A stretch of 64,000 nucleotides of DNA from JAFLCL01 sp964502175. Its GTDB lineage: Bacteria; Myxococcota_A; Polyangia; Polyangiales; Sandaracinaceae. This document shows, one piece after another, positions 9,051 to 18,612 of the stretch. Every line of letters starts with the position of its first letter. Within the stretch, counting starts at the first letter, position 1. The stretch is from contig CAZCVE010000034.1 in NCBI GenBank assembly GCA_964502175.1, forward strand, positions 1 to 64,000, written 5' to 3'. The notes under the pieces were generated by a model that did no database searches, was not told where the DNA came from, and saw nothing but the letters and a program-made list of their open reading frames with translations. The position numbers were made by a program, and so were the translations under genes.

Positions 9051-9806
9051 TCACATCGTGCGGCGCGCGGACTTGGGCGCCTGCGATCGCACCTTCACCT
9101 CGAGACGCTCGGCACGTGGGAACACGACGTTGCCCTCGAGGTGCATGTGCCGGATGAGGTCTCTCTCGTGGGCGTCGAGCGCTTCGTAGAGCGCGCGAAC
9201 GGTCGCGGGCGTCTGCTCGTTCGTGACGTAGCCGTTGGTGAGCTCGCGCATCGCCTGCATCTCGAGGTCGCAGCGCTCGTGCTCTTCCTCCATGTCGTGG
9301 AGGACGTCCGCGATGCTCGAGAACAGCGCGGCGGGCGCCACGGATCCGGGCCTCTCCGCGGCGCGCTCGAGGGAGCGCACGTAGGGAAAGAGGTTCTTCT
9401 CTTCGTGGACGAGGTGCGGAAGGAGCGACGCGAAGAGCTTGCCTGCGCGCGTGCGGAGCTCCGTCACCGTCGGGTCGCTCGGGGCGGCGGCGACCGCGTC
9501 GTCCGCCAGCGCGCGGATGCGCTCGGCCGCCGCGCGGCTCGTGACGTGGTGCCCATCGACGAGGTTCGAGACGACGTGATGGAGCGGCACGTCGAGCAGC
9601 TCCGCGTCGGTGGTGCCGCCGCCCTCGCGCTCCTTCGCGATCGTGTCGAGCACCCACTCGACGCGCAGGCCGAGCTCGGTGGCGACCTGCCGCAGCGTCT
9701 TGGCGCCGCCACAGCAGTAGTCGATGTGGTGCTTCTCCATCGCGGCCACGCCGCCGGGCACGTTGAGGACGACGTCGCGAACGAGGCTCTCGGCAGTGAC
9801 TTCCAT
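9051..9806 (-). CDS. Iron-sulfur cluster repair di-iron protein (RIC/YtfE/ScdA family)
   Basis: A 251-residue protein with the two domains of the RIC family. The N-terminal DUF542/ScdA domain holds the HIDYCCGG motif (residues 27-34). The C-terminal hemerythrin-like helical bundle has the expected iron ligands: LHHVVS (His76/77), HLVHEEKNLFP (His131, His134, Glu135/136), EEEHERCD and RHMHLEGNVVFP. The family repairs Fe-S clusters damaged by nitric oxide or oxidants and may release iron or remove NO. The ATG at 9804-9806 starts the conserved domain; the frame stays open upstream to 10040, but that part looks non-coding. It stands between a lipoprotein gene and the fusion gene, with no obvious nitrosative-stress operon. 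Confidence 0.93.
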   Translation of the reverse strand: MEVTAESLVRDVVLNVPGGVAAMEKHHIDYCCGGAKTLRQVATELGLRVEWVLDTIAKEREGGGTTDAELLDVPLHHVVSNLVDGHHVTSRAAAERIRALADDAVAAAPSDPTVTELRTRAGKLFASLLPHLVHEEKNLFPYVRSLERAAERPGSVAPAALFSSIADVLHDMEEEHERCDLEMQAMRELTNGYVTNEQTPATVRALYEALDAHERDLIRHMHLEGNVVFPRAERLEVKVRSQAPKSARRTM

Positions 9807-9997
9807 CGCGCGCAAGCATACCCGCGCCCCCCTCCGTTTCGTCCCTCCGGTATCGTCGGGCCACGCATACCCACACGTCGCGGCTACAACGAGCGCGATC
9901 TCCCACGTGGCGCTGACGCGGCGATCGCCCGGAGCCGTCACGGTCCTGACCGCACCCGACGAGCTCGCGGCTCGGCTCGGTCTGCGCGGTGAGCCCG

Positions 9998-10447
9998 TCA
10001 GCGGCGGGTGATCGCGACCTCGTAGGGCGCGGCGCGGCACTCGCGCGGCGTCACCGTCACGGCGTAGTCGACGTTCGCGTCGAGGTCTCCGCTCACGCGG
10101 CTCACCTCGCCTTCGCGCGATCCCGTCGCGAGATAGAGGTCGGGGCTCATCGCGAACAGACGCAGCGACACGGCCACGTCGGAGCGGACCTCCCAGTCGT
10201 AGTTGCCGCGCTCGGTGGGTCGGAACGAGAAGGCGAGGCGATCACACGGCGGCGTCAGCTGCCCTGCGAGCGGCGCGTCGAGCGAGAGCGCCTGCGCGGA
10301 GTCGGCGAGCGCGGGCTCGTCCGCACCGCGACCGGGCGACGCGCCGCAGCCACCGAGCGACGCGGCCACGATCGAACCCACCGCGATCGAACCGAGCAGT
10401 GAGCGCGCGACCCGCGCGTGGGATGACGACGAGAACGTTCGCGACAC
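9998..10447 (-). CDS. Small lipoprotein of unknown function
   Basis: A 149-residue protein with a type II signal peptide: basic start, hydrophobic run ARSLLGSIAVGSIVAAS, then lipobox SLGGC (Cys at about 34). The mature part is beta-rich, with PTERGNYDWEVRSDVAVSLRLF and DANVDYAVTVTPREC, reminiscent of the small pre-peptidase/emopamil-like beta sandwiches that describe 'feelings of deviation from baseline' repeats in myxobacterial lipoproteins, but no family can be named. Two cysteines (in TPPCDRL and TPRECRA) may form a disulfide. Likely anchored in the outer or inner membrane facing the periplasm. No close operon partner: the gap to the next gene upstream is 64 bp. Confidence 0.75.
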   Translation of the reverse strand: MSRTFSSSSHARVARSLLGSIAVGSIVAASLGGCGASPGRGADEPALADSAQALSLDAPLAGQLTPPCDRLAFSFRPTERGNYDWEVRSDVAVSLRLFAMSPDLYLATGSREGEVSRVSGDLDANVDYAVTVTPRECRAAPYEVAITRR

Positions 10448-10511
10448 GAGACACCTCCGGGTGCCGCTCAGACGAACGAGCTCCGCAAACGATCTGTCCC
10501 CTCTCGAGACG

Positions 10512-10943
10512 TCAGTGCATGCCCTGCGAGAGCGCCGAGAGCATCCCGCCGCCCATGCCGAGCAGCAGCATGATCACCACGATGACGATCGCGGCGACGA
10601 CGAGCCCGAAGCGCGCGGCGCCGAGCACCATGGCGATGATGCCGAGGTGAGCGGGCGCGCCGTCGCGCCTCGCGTTCCGGAACGACAGCGCGCCCAGCAC
10701 GATCGCCGCGCCGGCCATGAGGAACGCGATCAGGTTCCCGACGAGACCGATGAACGGGATGATCGAGCAGCAGCACAGAAGCCACGAGACGACACCGAGC
10801 CCGAGGCCAATCCACCCGAAGTAGTCCTCGTCCCGCTGGTACGGCGCCGGTCCGGGCGTGAACCCCGAAGGCGGCAGCGCGAGCGGCGTGCTGGCCGGCG
10901 GCGTGGTCGGCGGCTGACCGAAGGGAGCGTTCGGGTCCTGCAC
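10512..10943 (-). CDS. Small Pro-rich membrane protein (DUF4190-like)
   Basis: A 143-residue protein. The first 35 residues are Pro-rich (NAPFGQPPTTPPAS and similar); then come two or three hydrophobic segments: about 42-60 with a CCC triplet, 64-85, and 108-135 (a long Ile/Val/Leu run). This resembles DUF4190-type small membrane proteins, whose function is unknown. Translation begins at GTG (10941-10943) behind an AGGAG ribosome binding site. What is notable is the leader: the 70 nt before the start match, in the same orientation and spacing, the leader of the cytochrome gene at 54662 (see the regulatory feature). Confidence 0.8.
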   Translation of the reverse strand: MQDPNAPFGQPPTTPPASTPLALPPSGFTPGPAPYQRDEDYFGWIGLGLGVVSWLLCCCSIIPFIGLVGNLIAFLMAGAAIVLGALSFRNARRDGAPAHLGIIAMVLGAARFGLVVAAIVIVVIMLLLGMGGGMLSALSQGMH

Positions 10944-11013
10944 GAGTTCTCCTGGTCCTGCTGCCCGGAACTTCGTTCCGGATTCGTCTGGTCCGACGGG
11001 CTGGCCGGCAGCG
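10944..11013 (-). promoter_or_regulatory. Conserved 5' leader element with hairpin, copy 1
   Basis: Read on the minus strand this is GCTGCCGG, then CCAGA, then the perfect hairpin CCGGAACGAAGTTCCGG (10965-10981, 7-bp stem, GAA loop), then GGCA, an AGGAG ribosome binding site, ACTC and the GTG start of the DUF4190-like gene. The same order of blocks, hairpin and spacing recurs before the gene at 54662. Position and polarity suggest a cis-acting transcript or operator element; the function is unknown. Confidence 0.5.
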
Positions 11014-11060
11014 TCTCACAGTCCAACGCATGACGCCCTCGGTCCATGTCAGCAGCCGAA

Positions 11061-11154
11061 GGCCAGCCCGTGAAGGTCAGCCCGTGAAGGCCAGCCCGTG
11101 AAGGCCAGCCCGTGAAGGTCAGCCCGTGAAGGTCAGCCCGTGAAGGTCAGCCCG
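11061..11154. repeat. 14-bp tandem repeat at the 3' end of the DUF790 gene
   Basis: Six full copies of the 14-mer GGYCAGCCCGTGAA (11061-11144) plus a partial seventh that runs into the stop codon and last codons of the DUF790 gene (stop at 11147-11149). The variable base runs C,T,C,C,T,T,T. A degraded unit (CAGCAGCCGAA) flanks it at about 11050. Since 14 is not a multiple of 3, the array is not an in-frame coding repeat. Confidence 0.95.
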
Positions 11155-12421
11155 GCTTGGGCTTGGCCTTGCGCTTCTTCGGCGGCGCCTGCGCGAGCAG
11201 CCGCTCTGCACGCTCGAGGATCACGGTCGCCGACAGCGTGCCCTTGAACATGTAGAGCGAGGCGCCGGTCGTCTCGGGCAGCACGGCCTCGCTCACGCGC
11301 AGGCGCTCGCTCGCGCAGAAGAGCACGGGCTCGGGCAGGCCCTTCTCCGCGAGCTCCACGCGCTTCCACACCGCATCGCGGCTCCAGTGGCCGAGCACCT
11401 CCACGTGCACGACGCGCTTGGTCTTGCGCTCGCGCAGCGTGAGGTCGGGCACCGTGAGGCCGACGCCGGGGATGTCGAGCAGCACATCGGCCACCGACGC
11501 CTCGAAGCGCTCGCTCTTGGCGCGCAGCTTCTCGAGCACCGCGACGACCTCGTCGGGGAGCGCGCTCTCGATCGATCGACGCTCACCGAGGAGGGGACTC
11601 GGCGCCTCGATCACGTAGCGGAGCGGCAGCCGCTCCTTGCCCCACCGCAGGTCCGCCTCGACGCGCTCGGGCGCGCACGCGAGCACGCTCGGCAACGCGA
11701 CGGCGAGCGCGAGGCCGTAGCGGGTCGTCGACTCGAAGAGCGCAGACGGACCGTCGATCGTGAGCACGGTCGCCTCGCCGAGCTTCTCGGCGGAGAAGAG
11801 CAGGCGATGAAACTTCAGCTTCCGGAGGAGCGCGCGCAGCGCGAGCACCGGCGTCTCTCGCAGCGTCACGACGATACGCGTCGCGCGGAGCAGCACCGAC
11901 TGCGCCTGCGCGAGATCGTAGCCCTCCACGATCGCGCGCGCGCCGCCGGGCACGAGCGCGATCGCCGCGCCCGTGCGATCGATCGACGGACGCAGCACCT
12001 GCGCGCCGCGCAGATCCGCGTAGAGGTCGGCCTCGATCGCGTCGACCGTCGTGTTCTTCTCCGCCGCGAGCTCCGCGAGGATCGCCGCGCGATCGAAGCT
12101 CGGCTCCGCGCGCCGACGCGCCGTGGCGCGTGCGAACACCTCGGCGCGCAGGGCCACCGGATCGACGTCGTCCCGTCCGTCGAGATCGAGCGCGTCCTCG
12201 ATCAGCGCGACCAAGCCATCGCGCAAACGGATCTCGCGCGCAGGCACGTCGAGCGCGCCCCACGCCGTCTCGAGCTCCTCGCGCGTGCGCCCGACGTGCG
12301 CCTCCGCGATCTCGACGAGCTCGCCCGCGAGCTCTCGCGCTCGCTCCATGCGGTCACCGAGCGGCGTGACGACGAGCCGATCCTTCTGCCGGCGTGAGTG
12401 GACGAGGTCGTTCGGCAGCAC
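11147..12421 (-). CDS. Bax1-like nuclease, DUF790 family
   Basis: A 424-residue DUF790 protein, homologous in architecture to archaeal Bax1, the nuclease partner of XPB helicase. It opens MLPNDLVHSRRQKDRLVV. The central part is an alpha/beta unit with AQSVLLRATRIVV and KFHRLLFSAEKLG. The C-terminal half has a PD-(D/E)XK-like layout: VPDLTLR (the PD), then VVHVEVLGHW (the acidic residue on the following strand). It ends in a Lys/Pro-rich tail, KKRKAKPKPG. In archaea Bax1 and XPB form a 3' nuclease/helicase machine for DNA repair. Here it starts (GTG at 12419-12421) two bases after the helicase gene's stop, so the pair is surely co-expressed. Its last codons merge into a 14-bp tandem repeat. 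Confidence 0.9.
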   Translation of the reverse strand: MLPNDLVHSRRQKDRLVVTPLGDRMERARELAGELVEIAEAHVGRTREELETAWGALDVPAREIRLRDGLVALIEDALDLDGRDDVDPVALRAEVFARATARRRAEPSFDRAAILAELAAEKNTTVDAIEADLYADLRGAQVLRPSIDRTGAAIALVPGGARAIVEGYDLAQAQSVLLRATRIVVTLRETPVLALRALLRKLKFHRLLFSAEKLGEATVLTIDGPSALFESTTRYGLALAVALPSVLACAPERVEADLRWGKERLPLRYVIEAPSPLLGERRSIESALPDEVVAVLEKLRAKSERFEASVADVLLDIPGVGLTVPDLTLRERKTKRVVHVEVLGHWSRDAVWKRVELAEKGLPEPVLFCASERLRVSEAVLPETTGASLYMFKGTLSATVILERAERLLAQAPPKKRKAKPKPG

Positions 12422-12423
12422 GG

Positions 12424-13823
12424 CTACCTGTTGTACGCGGCGTGATCGCGGCGCCGCTCGCTCGTGTAGGACTCGGACGTCTGGTCGGTGACGATCTCGT
12501 AGAGCAGCGCGAACTTTCCGTCGCGCTTGCGGAGGATGCGGCCGAGGCGCTGCACGTGCTCCCGCACCGAGCCCGAGCCCGACACGATGATCGCCACGTT
12601 CGCGTCCGGCACGTCGACGCCTTCGTTGAGCACCTTGCTCGTCACGACCGCCCCGTACGTGCCGTCGGCGAGGCCGCGCAGGATCGCGCTGCGCTCCTTG
12701 ATCTTCGTCTGGTGCGTGATCGCGGGGATCAGGAAGCGCTTCGAGAGCGCGTAGCAGGTGGCGTTGTCTTGCGTGAAGAGGAGCGCGCGATCGTGACGGT
12801 GCTCCCAGAGGAGGCGCGCGACGTAGTCGAGCTTCGCGGGCGCGGAGAACGCGAGCTCACGCTGCCGCCGGTAGCCTGCCATCGCGCGGCGGCCGTCTTC
12901 GCTGCGCGCGCTCAGCATGATGAACTGCGACCAGCCCTTCGGATCGCTCATGCGAATCGCGTTGCGCGAGAGGAACGAGCGGTAGATCGCGCGCTCGGCT
13001 TCGTACTCCTGCCGCTCCTCGGGCGAGAGGGACACGGACACGTGCACGGTCTCGTAGTCGGCGAGGTAGTCGCCCGCGAGCTCGACGATGTCGCGTCGGT
13101 AGACGGTCGGGCCGATCAGGTCGTCGAGCAGCGACTCGCGTCCGTCCATGCGCTCCGGCGTGGCCGTGAGGCCCAGCCGAAACGGCGCGATCGCATGCCG
13201 CGCCGCGAGCGCGTACGTGGCCGAGGGCAGGTGATGGCACTCGTCGAACACGAGGAGGCCGAAGCGGTTGCCGAGGTTCTCGAGGTGGATGTACGCCGAG
13301 TCGTAGGTCGTGACCGTGATCGGCTTCACGTCGTAGTCACCACCACCGACGACGCCGATCGGCTGCGCGAAGGTCGACGCGAGGAGGTCGTGCCACTGCC
13401 GCACGAGATCGAGCGTGGGCGCGACGACGAGGGTCGACCGTCGCTTGTCGTCGATCGCCATCACGGCCACGTGCGTCTTGCCCGCGCCCGTCGGCAACAC
13501 CACGACACCCGCGCCGCGCGCCTTCTTCCACGCGGCGACCGCCTCGCTCTGGTAGGGCCGCGGCTCGCGCGACACGAGCGGGCCGTTCGTGAGCTCCGTG
13601 TAGGCGCGGGCGCGATCCTCGACGTCGATCTTCTTGTCGCGGAGCGCGCGCAAGAGATCCGCGTAGTCGTTCGCGGGCGCGCGGAACGAGGCCGTCCGCG
13701 GATCGAGCACGCAGCGCTCGGGCAGCGGGCTCGGCGTCGAGGCCAGCAGGCCCTTCAGCTCCAGCGTGCCCGCGTGGAACTCGAGCGTCGGCAGGCTCCC
13801 CGCTGGGTTCGGCGAAGCGGCGC

Positions 13824-13827
<4 letters not shown>
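12424..13827 (-). CDS. XPB/Rad25-type superfamily 2 helicase
   Basis: A 467-residue DNA helicase of the XPB family. It has an N-terminal damage-recognition-like region (1-85), RPYQSEA Q-motif (90-96), Walker A LPTGAGKT (111-118), DECHH motif II (195-199), GLTATPERMDG motif III, a RSED stretch resembling the XPB RED motif, and the helicase C-terminal domain with TSKVLNEGVDVP and motif VI REHVQRLGRILRKR. XPB homologues unwind DNA in nucleotide excision repair or transcription-related remodelling. The start is GTG at 13825-13827, which overlaps the stop of the response-regulator gene (GTGA), and the nuclease partner gene follows 2 bp downstream. This is a three-gene coupled set. Confidence 0.93.
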
Positions 13828-14513
<686 letters not shown>

Positions 14514-14664
14514 CTCGATCGGCGGCCGGTATACCACGCAGCCTCTGGCGGAAGGCCCGGGCGCGCTCGCGCGTACATCCATGTCAGAATCGCCGACACA
14601 CGCGGACGTCCAACGCGTGCCGCCGCGGTCGACGGGGCGGAGAGTCAGAGAGAGAGGAACGACC

Positions 14665-15309
14665 ATGGAAGAGCTCGCCACGCAGGTCACTTGGGACGAC
14701 GCGACCCTCGCGCTCTCTTGGATCCCGACGATCGCGCTCGCGATCTCGCTCGCCGCGTCGGCGGGTCTGCGCGCCTTCCTCCCTCTGCTCATCGCGGGCG
14801 TGCTCTCGCGCGTGGGCGTGCTCGAGCTCGGCGAGGACTTCACGTTCGTCGGCTCGTGGCCCGCGCTGGTCTGCTTCGGCGTCGCGACGATCCTCGAGAT
14901 CGCGGGCGACAAGATCCCCGCGGTCGATCACGCGCTCGACGTCGGCGGCACCTTCGTCCGCCCCGTCGCAGGCTCGCTGCTCGCGGCCTCGGTGATGTGG
15001 CAGATCGACGAGCCGCTCTGGGCGCTCGTGCTCGGCGTGATCGTCGGCGCCCCCTCCGCCCTCGCCCCGCACGCCGCGAAGGCCGCCACGCGCGGCCTCT
15101 CCACCTCGCTCACCGCGGGCATCGCGAACCCGGTGCTCAGCGTGATCGAAGACGTAGGCGCCGCGGCCATCGCGATCCTCGCGATCCTCGTCCCCACGCT
15201 CACCGCCATCCTCCTCGCCGTCACCGTGTTCCTCGGCTGGCGCTGGTGGAAGCGCCGCAGCGACAAGAAGGCCGCCAAGGCCGCCGAGTCGATCCCCGGC
15301 ACGACGTGA
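14665..15309 (+). CDS. DUF4126-family integral membrane protein
   Basis: A 214-residue protein with about five hydrophobic segments: ALSWIPTIALAISLAASAGL near 15-35, then GSWPALVCFGVATILEIAG, a loop with the conserved-looking KIPAVDHALD, PVAGSLLAAS, WALVLGVIVGAPSALAPH, and a final TAILLAVTVFLGWRWW followed by a basic tail. The signature SAGLRAFLPLLI is typical of DUF4126. Function is unknown; proteins of this type are small inner-membrane proteins. A purine-rich AGAGAGGAAC ribosome binding site precedes the ATG. It is divergent from the OmpR-type regulator, which makes it a candidate target. Confidence 0.85.
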   Translation: MEELATQVTWDDATLALSWIPTIALAISLAASAGLRAFLPLLIAGVLSRVGVLELGEDFTFVGSWPALVCFGVATILEIAGDKIPAVDHALDVGGTFVRPVAGSLLAASVMWQIDEPLWALVLGVIVGAPSALAPHAAKAATRGLSTSLTAGIANPVLSVIEDVGAAAIAILAILVPTLTAILLAVTVFLGWRWWKRRSDKKAAKAAESIPGTT

Positions 15310-15313
15310 CGCG

Positions 15314-16666
15314 ATGAGCCCCGGCCGAGGTTCTCGAGCGGGGAACCTGCGTCGCACGGCGCTCGTGTGTGTGTTCCTTCTCGCGACGGGTTCGCTCGGC
15401 GCGTTCACGCGAGTCTCGGCCCAGTCCGAGCAGGCTGAGTCGATCCGGCTGACGGACCTGCTCGACCGCCACTGCACGGGAGCCGGGGCATCGAGCGAGG
15501 GTCTCGGGGCCTATCGGGGACTCGTCGACATCGCGCTCGCAGCGGGCGACGGCGATGAAGCGCGCCGCCTCTCGCGATGGATCGAGGAGCACCACTGCAC
15601 GTTCGCGTCTGGGCGGCGATGGCGACCGGCGGGGGCGTTCGCGACGGCGGTGATCGAGGTCCATGACCCGGCGCTTCGGGCGCTCGCGGAGCGTGCGTGG
15701 GCCTCCGAGCGCGATGAGGACACGCAGCGCGCGCTGCACGCGTACCTCGAGCTCGCGCGTCGGAGCGGCGCTGCATCGACCAGCGCGGACGCGCTGAGCC
15801 GCGCCGCAGGCCTACTGCTCGCGCGGGGCGATCGAGAGACACTCGTACGCGCGGTGCGTCACTTCCTGCGCGACGCGCGCAACGCCGGCGTGATCGACGC
15901 GCGCCTCGACGTGCAGCTCGCGCTGACGAGCCTCCTGGTGACCATGGGAGATCGCGAGAGCGAGGCGCGTGCGTCGCGCGACGCGGCGCTGTCGCTGGCG
16001 GAGTCCGTCGCGTTTCCGCCCAGCTGGCCGATCGCGCGGAGCGTCGCGACCGCGCGGCTCGAGAGGGCGACCGAAGACTTCGCCTCGCTCGAGCCCTCGC
16101 TCGTCGTGGAGCCTGGACCGCAGGCGACCGTGCGGTCGTTCGTGCAGGCAATCCGAGATCAGATCCATCGAAACGCGGAGCGCGTGCGCGAGTTCGAGGC
16201 GTCGCTGGTCGACGTGCGTGTGCACGAGGAGCGGATCCCCGCGCTCGTCCTGGTCGCGCGTGCCTACGACGCGCTCGCGAGAGGGATCGCGAACGCCGTC
16301 CTGCTGCCGCAGCCCGACGATCTCCAGCGACGTATCCGAGGTGCCGCGCTTCCCCAACATCAGGTGCAGATCCAGTTCGAGGACCAGGTGCGGCAGGTGC
16401 TCTCCGAGCAGGTGCACCCGGTGCGGTGCGTGGCGGTGGCGCGCTACGCGCAGGCGCTGGCGGACGCCGAAACCCTCCGCGTCGAGCACGACTCGCTTCG
16501 CATCGCGCGCGACCGGCTGCGCGCGAGCGCGGACGACGTCGAGGGATGTCTCTCCGCAGAGCCGCGGCTCCTTCGCGTCGCCCTCGCCGCGGCGAGCACG
16601 CCCGCCCTGGGCCTCACCCAGGACGACGCGACGCACGGTCCGCCGGCGCTCGCGCGTGCCGAGTGA
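15314..16666 (+). CDS. Secreted protein of unknown function
   Basis: A 450-residue protein. It begins with a twin-basic N-region and hydrophobic segment (TALVCVFLLATGSLGAF), ending in a likely signal peptidase I site at VSAQSE. The mature protein is almost all helical and rich in Arg/Ala/Glu (for example VRHFLRDARNAGVIDARLDV), suggesting a tetratricopeptide-like or helical scaffold. Three cysteines lie in the first 100 residues. No catalytic motif is visible. It lies 4 bp after the DUF4126 gene and probably shares its transcript. The next gene is convergent and begins directly at its stop codon with no intervening base. Confidence 0.75.
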   Translation: MSPGRGSRAGNLRRTALVCVFLLATGSLGAFTRVSAQSEQAESIRLTDLLDRHCTGAGASSEGLGAYRGLVDIALAAGDGDEARRLSRWIEEHHCTFASGRRWRPAGAFATAVIEVHDPALRALAERAWASERDEDTQRALHAYLELARRSGAASTSADALSRAAGLLLARGDRETLVRAVRHFLRDARNAGVIDARLDVQLALTSLLVTMGDRESEARASRDAALSLAESVAFPPSWPIARSVATARLERATEDFASLEPSLVVEPGPQATVRSFVQAIRDQIHRNAERVREFEASLVDVRVHEERIPALVLVARAYDALARGIANAVLLPQPDDLQRRIRGAALPQHQVQIQFEDQVRQVLSEQVHPVRCVAVARYAQALADAETLRVEHDSLRIARDRLRASADDVEGCLSAEPRLLRVALAAASTPALGLTQDDATHGPPALARAE

Positions 16667-17545
16667 TCAGTCGGAGAGCGACAGCGTCTGCTGGAGAGCG
16701 CGGAGGATCACGGGGCGCCACGAGACCCAGTCGTGGCCGCCGTCGAAGACCTCGGCGGCGTGCTCGACGCCGCGCGCGTCGAGGTGTTGGTGGAAGCGCT
16801 CGCTGCCCTCGCGCACGAAGTCGCGATCGCGGCGGCCCCACGCGAGGTAGAGGCGCGCGGCGACGTCGTCGTTCGACTCCCACACGATCCACGGATCGTC
16901 CGCGCGTACGCGTGACAGCGGCTCGGGCGGGCCGAACACGTGCCACGTCGGGATGATCGCGTTGATCAGCGGATCGCGCAGGAATTCGAGGCGATGCGCC
17001 GTGTCGTAGCTCGGGCCGCTGATCGCCGTGACGCTCGACCACGTGCCGCGGCGGTGCATCGCGAAGCGGAGCGCACCCTCCGCGCCCATCGACACGCCCA
17101 TCACGTGGCAGCCCTCGGGACATGGCGCCGTGTGGAAGCGACGCGCGACGCGCGGCATCACCTCGTCGACCACGTAGTCCTCGTAGCGGCGGCTGCCGTC
17201 GTACCAGTTCGCCCAGAACCCGAGGTTGCCTTCGGGCACCACGACGACCGCGCGCGGCACCGAGCCGTCGACCATGCCCGCGAGGAGATCGCCCGAGATC
17301 GCCGAGCGATCGAGGCTGTCGGGGCCGTCGCCACCGCCGTGGAGGAACACGACGAGAGGCAGCGACTCGGTGGGGCGCAGATCCTCGGGCGCGAGGATCG
17401 CGACCTCCATCCACACGTCGCGCATCGCGGGCGAACGCACGCGCTCGTAGGTCATCAGGCGCGGAAACGTCGCGCAGCCCGCGCCCACGGCGCCCAGCGT
17501 CGCGAGGGCGAGCGCACGACCGGCGGCGGTCGCGACGAGGCTCAA
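16667..17545 (-). CDS. Esterase-family lipoprotein (esterase D / feruloyl esterase fold)
   Basis: A 292-residue lipoprotein if translation starts at TTG (17543-17545), which overlaps the upstream gene's TGA. The N-terminus then reads as a signal peptide with lipobox GAVGAGC. The body is an alpha/beta hydrolase of the putative-esterase (antigen 85/ESTD) family: oxyanion-side LVVFLHGGGDG, nucleophile elbow GVSMGAEGAL, acid in YLAWGRRDRDF and histidine in DGGHDWVSW. The substrate is unknown; relatives hydrolyse acyl esters of sugars, formylglutathione or feruloyl groups. A longer N-terminal extension is open to 17689 but lies entirely inside the preceding gene, so it is unlikely. Confidence 0.85.
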   Translation of the reverse strand: MSLVATAAGRALALATLGAVGAGCATFPRLMTYERVRSPAMRDVWMEVAILAPEDLRPTESLPLVVFLHGGGDGPDSLDRSAISGDLLAGMVDGSVPRAVVVVPEGNLGFWANWYDGSRRYEDYVVDEVMPRVARRFHTAPCPEGCHVMGVSMGAEGALRFAMHRRGTWSSVTAISGPSYDTAHRLEFLRDPLINAIIPTWHVFGPPEPLSRVRADDPWIVWESNDDVAARLYLAWGRRDRDFVREGSERFHQHLDARGVEHAAEVFDGGHDWVSWRPVILRALQQTLSLSD

Positions 17546-18465
17546 CGCGAGCGTCTCCGGCGCGCGCGTCGCGCGAGACCGAAGGAGAGGCCGAGCACCG
17601 CGAGCATCGCGCCCGTCGGCATCTCCGAGCGCCGTCCGCGCGAGACGCTGCAGCCCTGGAACGCGACCTCCATGACGGGATCGAAGCACTCCTCGGCGTC
17701 CGACATCGTCACGTTGCCCACGCCGTCGACGACGCCGAGGCGCACGCAGACGGGCGACGCGGCCTGCGAGCCGTCGAGGAAGAGACGCAGCGTGATCTCA
17801 CCCGCGGAGAAGTTGCGCACGCGATCGACGAGCAGCGGCGCGGTGAGACCATCGGCCCGCGTGAGGAAGAGGAAGTACTCGAGCGAGCCGCCCGGGCCGT
17901 CGTCCGTGGCGGCGCCCGCGAACACGCCGACGCGGAAGCCACCGTCGGGAAGCTCGCAGCCAGGGCCGACCTCTTCCGAGCTCACGCGCAGATCCTGACC
18001 GAACGACGGCGGCGATCGGTCGGGGCCGGCGCCGGTGCAGAACCGGAGCGAGAGCGAGGTCTCGAGGCCAGCCGCCTCGCCGCCGTACTGCGCGCGCGGA
18101 TCGAGCGGGGCAGCCGGGACGAAGAAGAGGTCGTCGCCGTAGACCTCGACATGACCCGCGACCGGATCGCCCGAGTCGCACGTGTCGCCGCACACGCCGC
18201 AGCGGAAGAGACCGAAGAGCGAGGCGGGATCGCCGCCGGGCCCACCCGGCTCGAAGTAGCCGCTCGTGTAGCGGACGCGCACCCACGCGTCGGTCGTCAC
18301 CCCAGGCGCGCCCACGGCGGGCAGCGCATCGACGGGACCGAGCGCCGGCTCCTCACACTGCGCCGCGAGCCGTGCGGGCCACGCGAGCGCGAGCGCGACG
18401 AGCGAGGCGAACGCTGCGGCGATCGTGATCGGCGTGGTCTTCGAGGGGCGGGGCGCGAGGCGCAT
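17542..18465 (-). CDS. Secreted surface protein with MYXO-CTERM-like tail
   Basis: A 307-residue exported protein. The signal peptide is a basic start, hydrophobic ITIAAAFASLVALALAW and an ARLAAQC cleavage region. The mature part has eight or more cysteines (CGVCGDTCDSG, RFCTGAG, GPGCELPDGG, SPVCVRL, AEECFDP), suggesting disulfide-bonded beta domains. The C-terminus is QGCSVSRGRRSEMP, a hydrophobic stretch and RRARRRRSR. That layout (Cys-containing motif, one membrane helix, Arg cluster) is that of the myxobacterial MYXO-CTERM sorting signal, so the protein is probably processed and surface-anchored. Start ATG at 18463-18465; an in-frame upstream start exists at 18495. It is coupled to the esterase gene by a TTGA overlap. 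Confidence 0.8.
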   Translation of the reverse strand: MRLAPRPSKTTPITIAAAFASLVALALAWPARLAAQCEEPALGPVDALPAVGAPGVTTDAWVRVRYTSGYFEPGGPGGDPASLFGLFRCGVCGDTCDSGDPVAGHVEVYGDDLFFVPAAPLDPRAQYGGEAAGLETSLSLRFCTGAGPDRSPPSFGQDLRVSSEEVGPGCELPDGGFRVGVFAGAATDDGPGGSLEYFLFLTRADGLTAPLLVDRVRNFSAGEITLRLFLDGSQAASPVCVRLGVVDGVGNVTMSDAEECFDPVMEVAFQGCSVSRGRRSEMPTGAMLAVLGLSFGLARRARRRRSR

Positions 18466-18612
18466 CGACGCCGAGTATAGGGCACGAGATCGCACCGCGG
18501 CACGACCTGCCGCCTGCGCTCGCTAGTTGGGCTCGCGACTTGGGCGCTCCCCGCCTGGGCACGGGCCGCGTGGGCAGCGCCGTCGAGGGGTGTCCCGTGA
18601 TAGTCGTTGCGC

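Noticed and set aside
9807..10040. N-terminal extension of the RIC-family protein
   Set aside because: The frame is open but the added residues are basic low-complexity and unlike the family; the internal ATG gives the conserved DUF542 start.
10672..10683. Third copy of the hairpin leader (CGTTCCGGAACG)
   Set aside because: It is inside the coding sequence of the DUF4190-like gene and lacks the flanking conserved blocks.
11061..11154. CRISPR array
   Set aside because: Units are 14 bp and contiguous without spacers; it is a simple tandem repeat.
16667..17689. Longer esterase with 48 extra N-terminal residues
   Set aside because: The extra part lies inside the upstream gene; the internal TTG overlapping that gene's stop gives a proper lipoprotein signal peptide.
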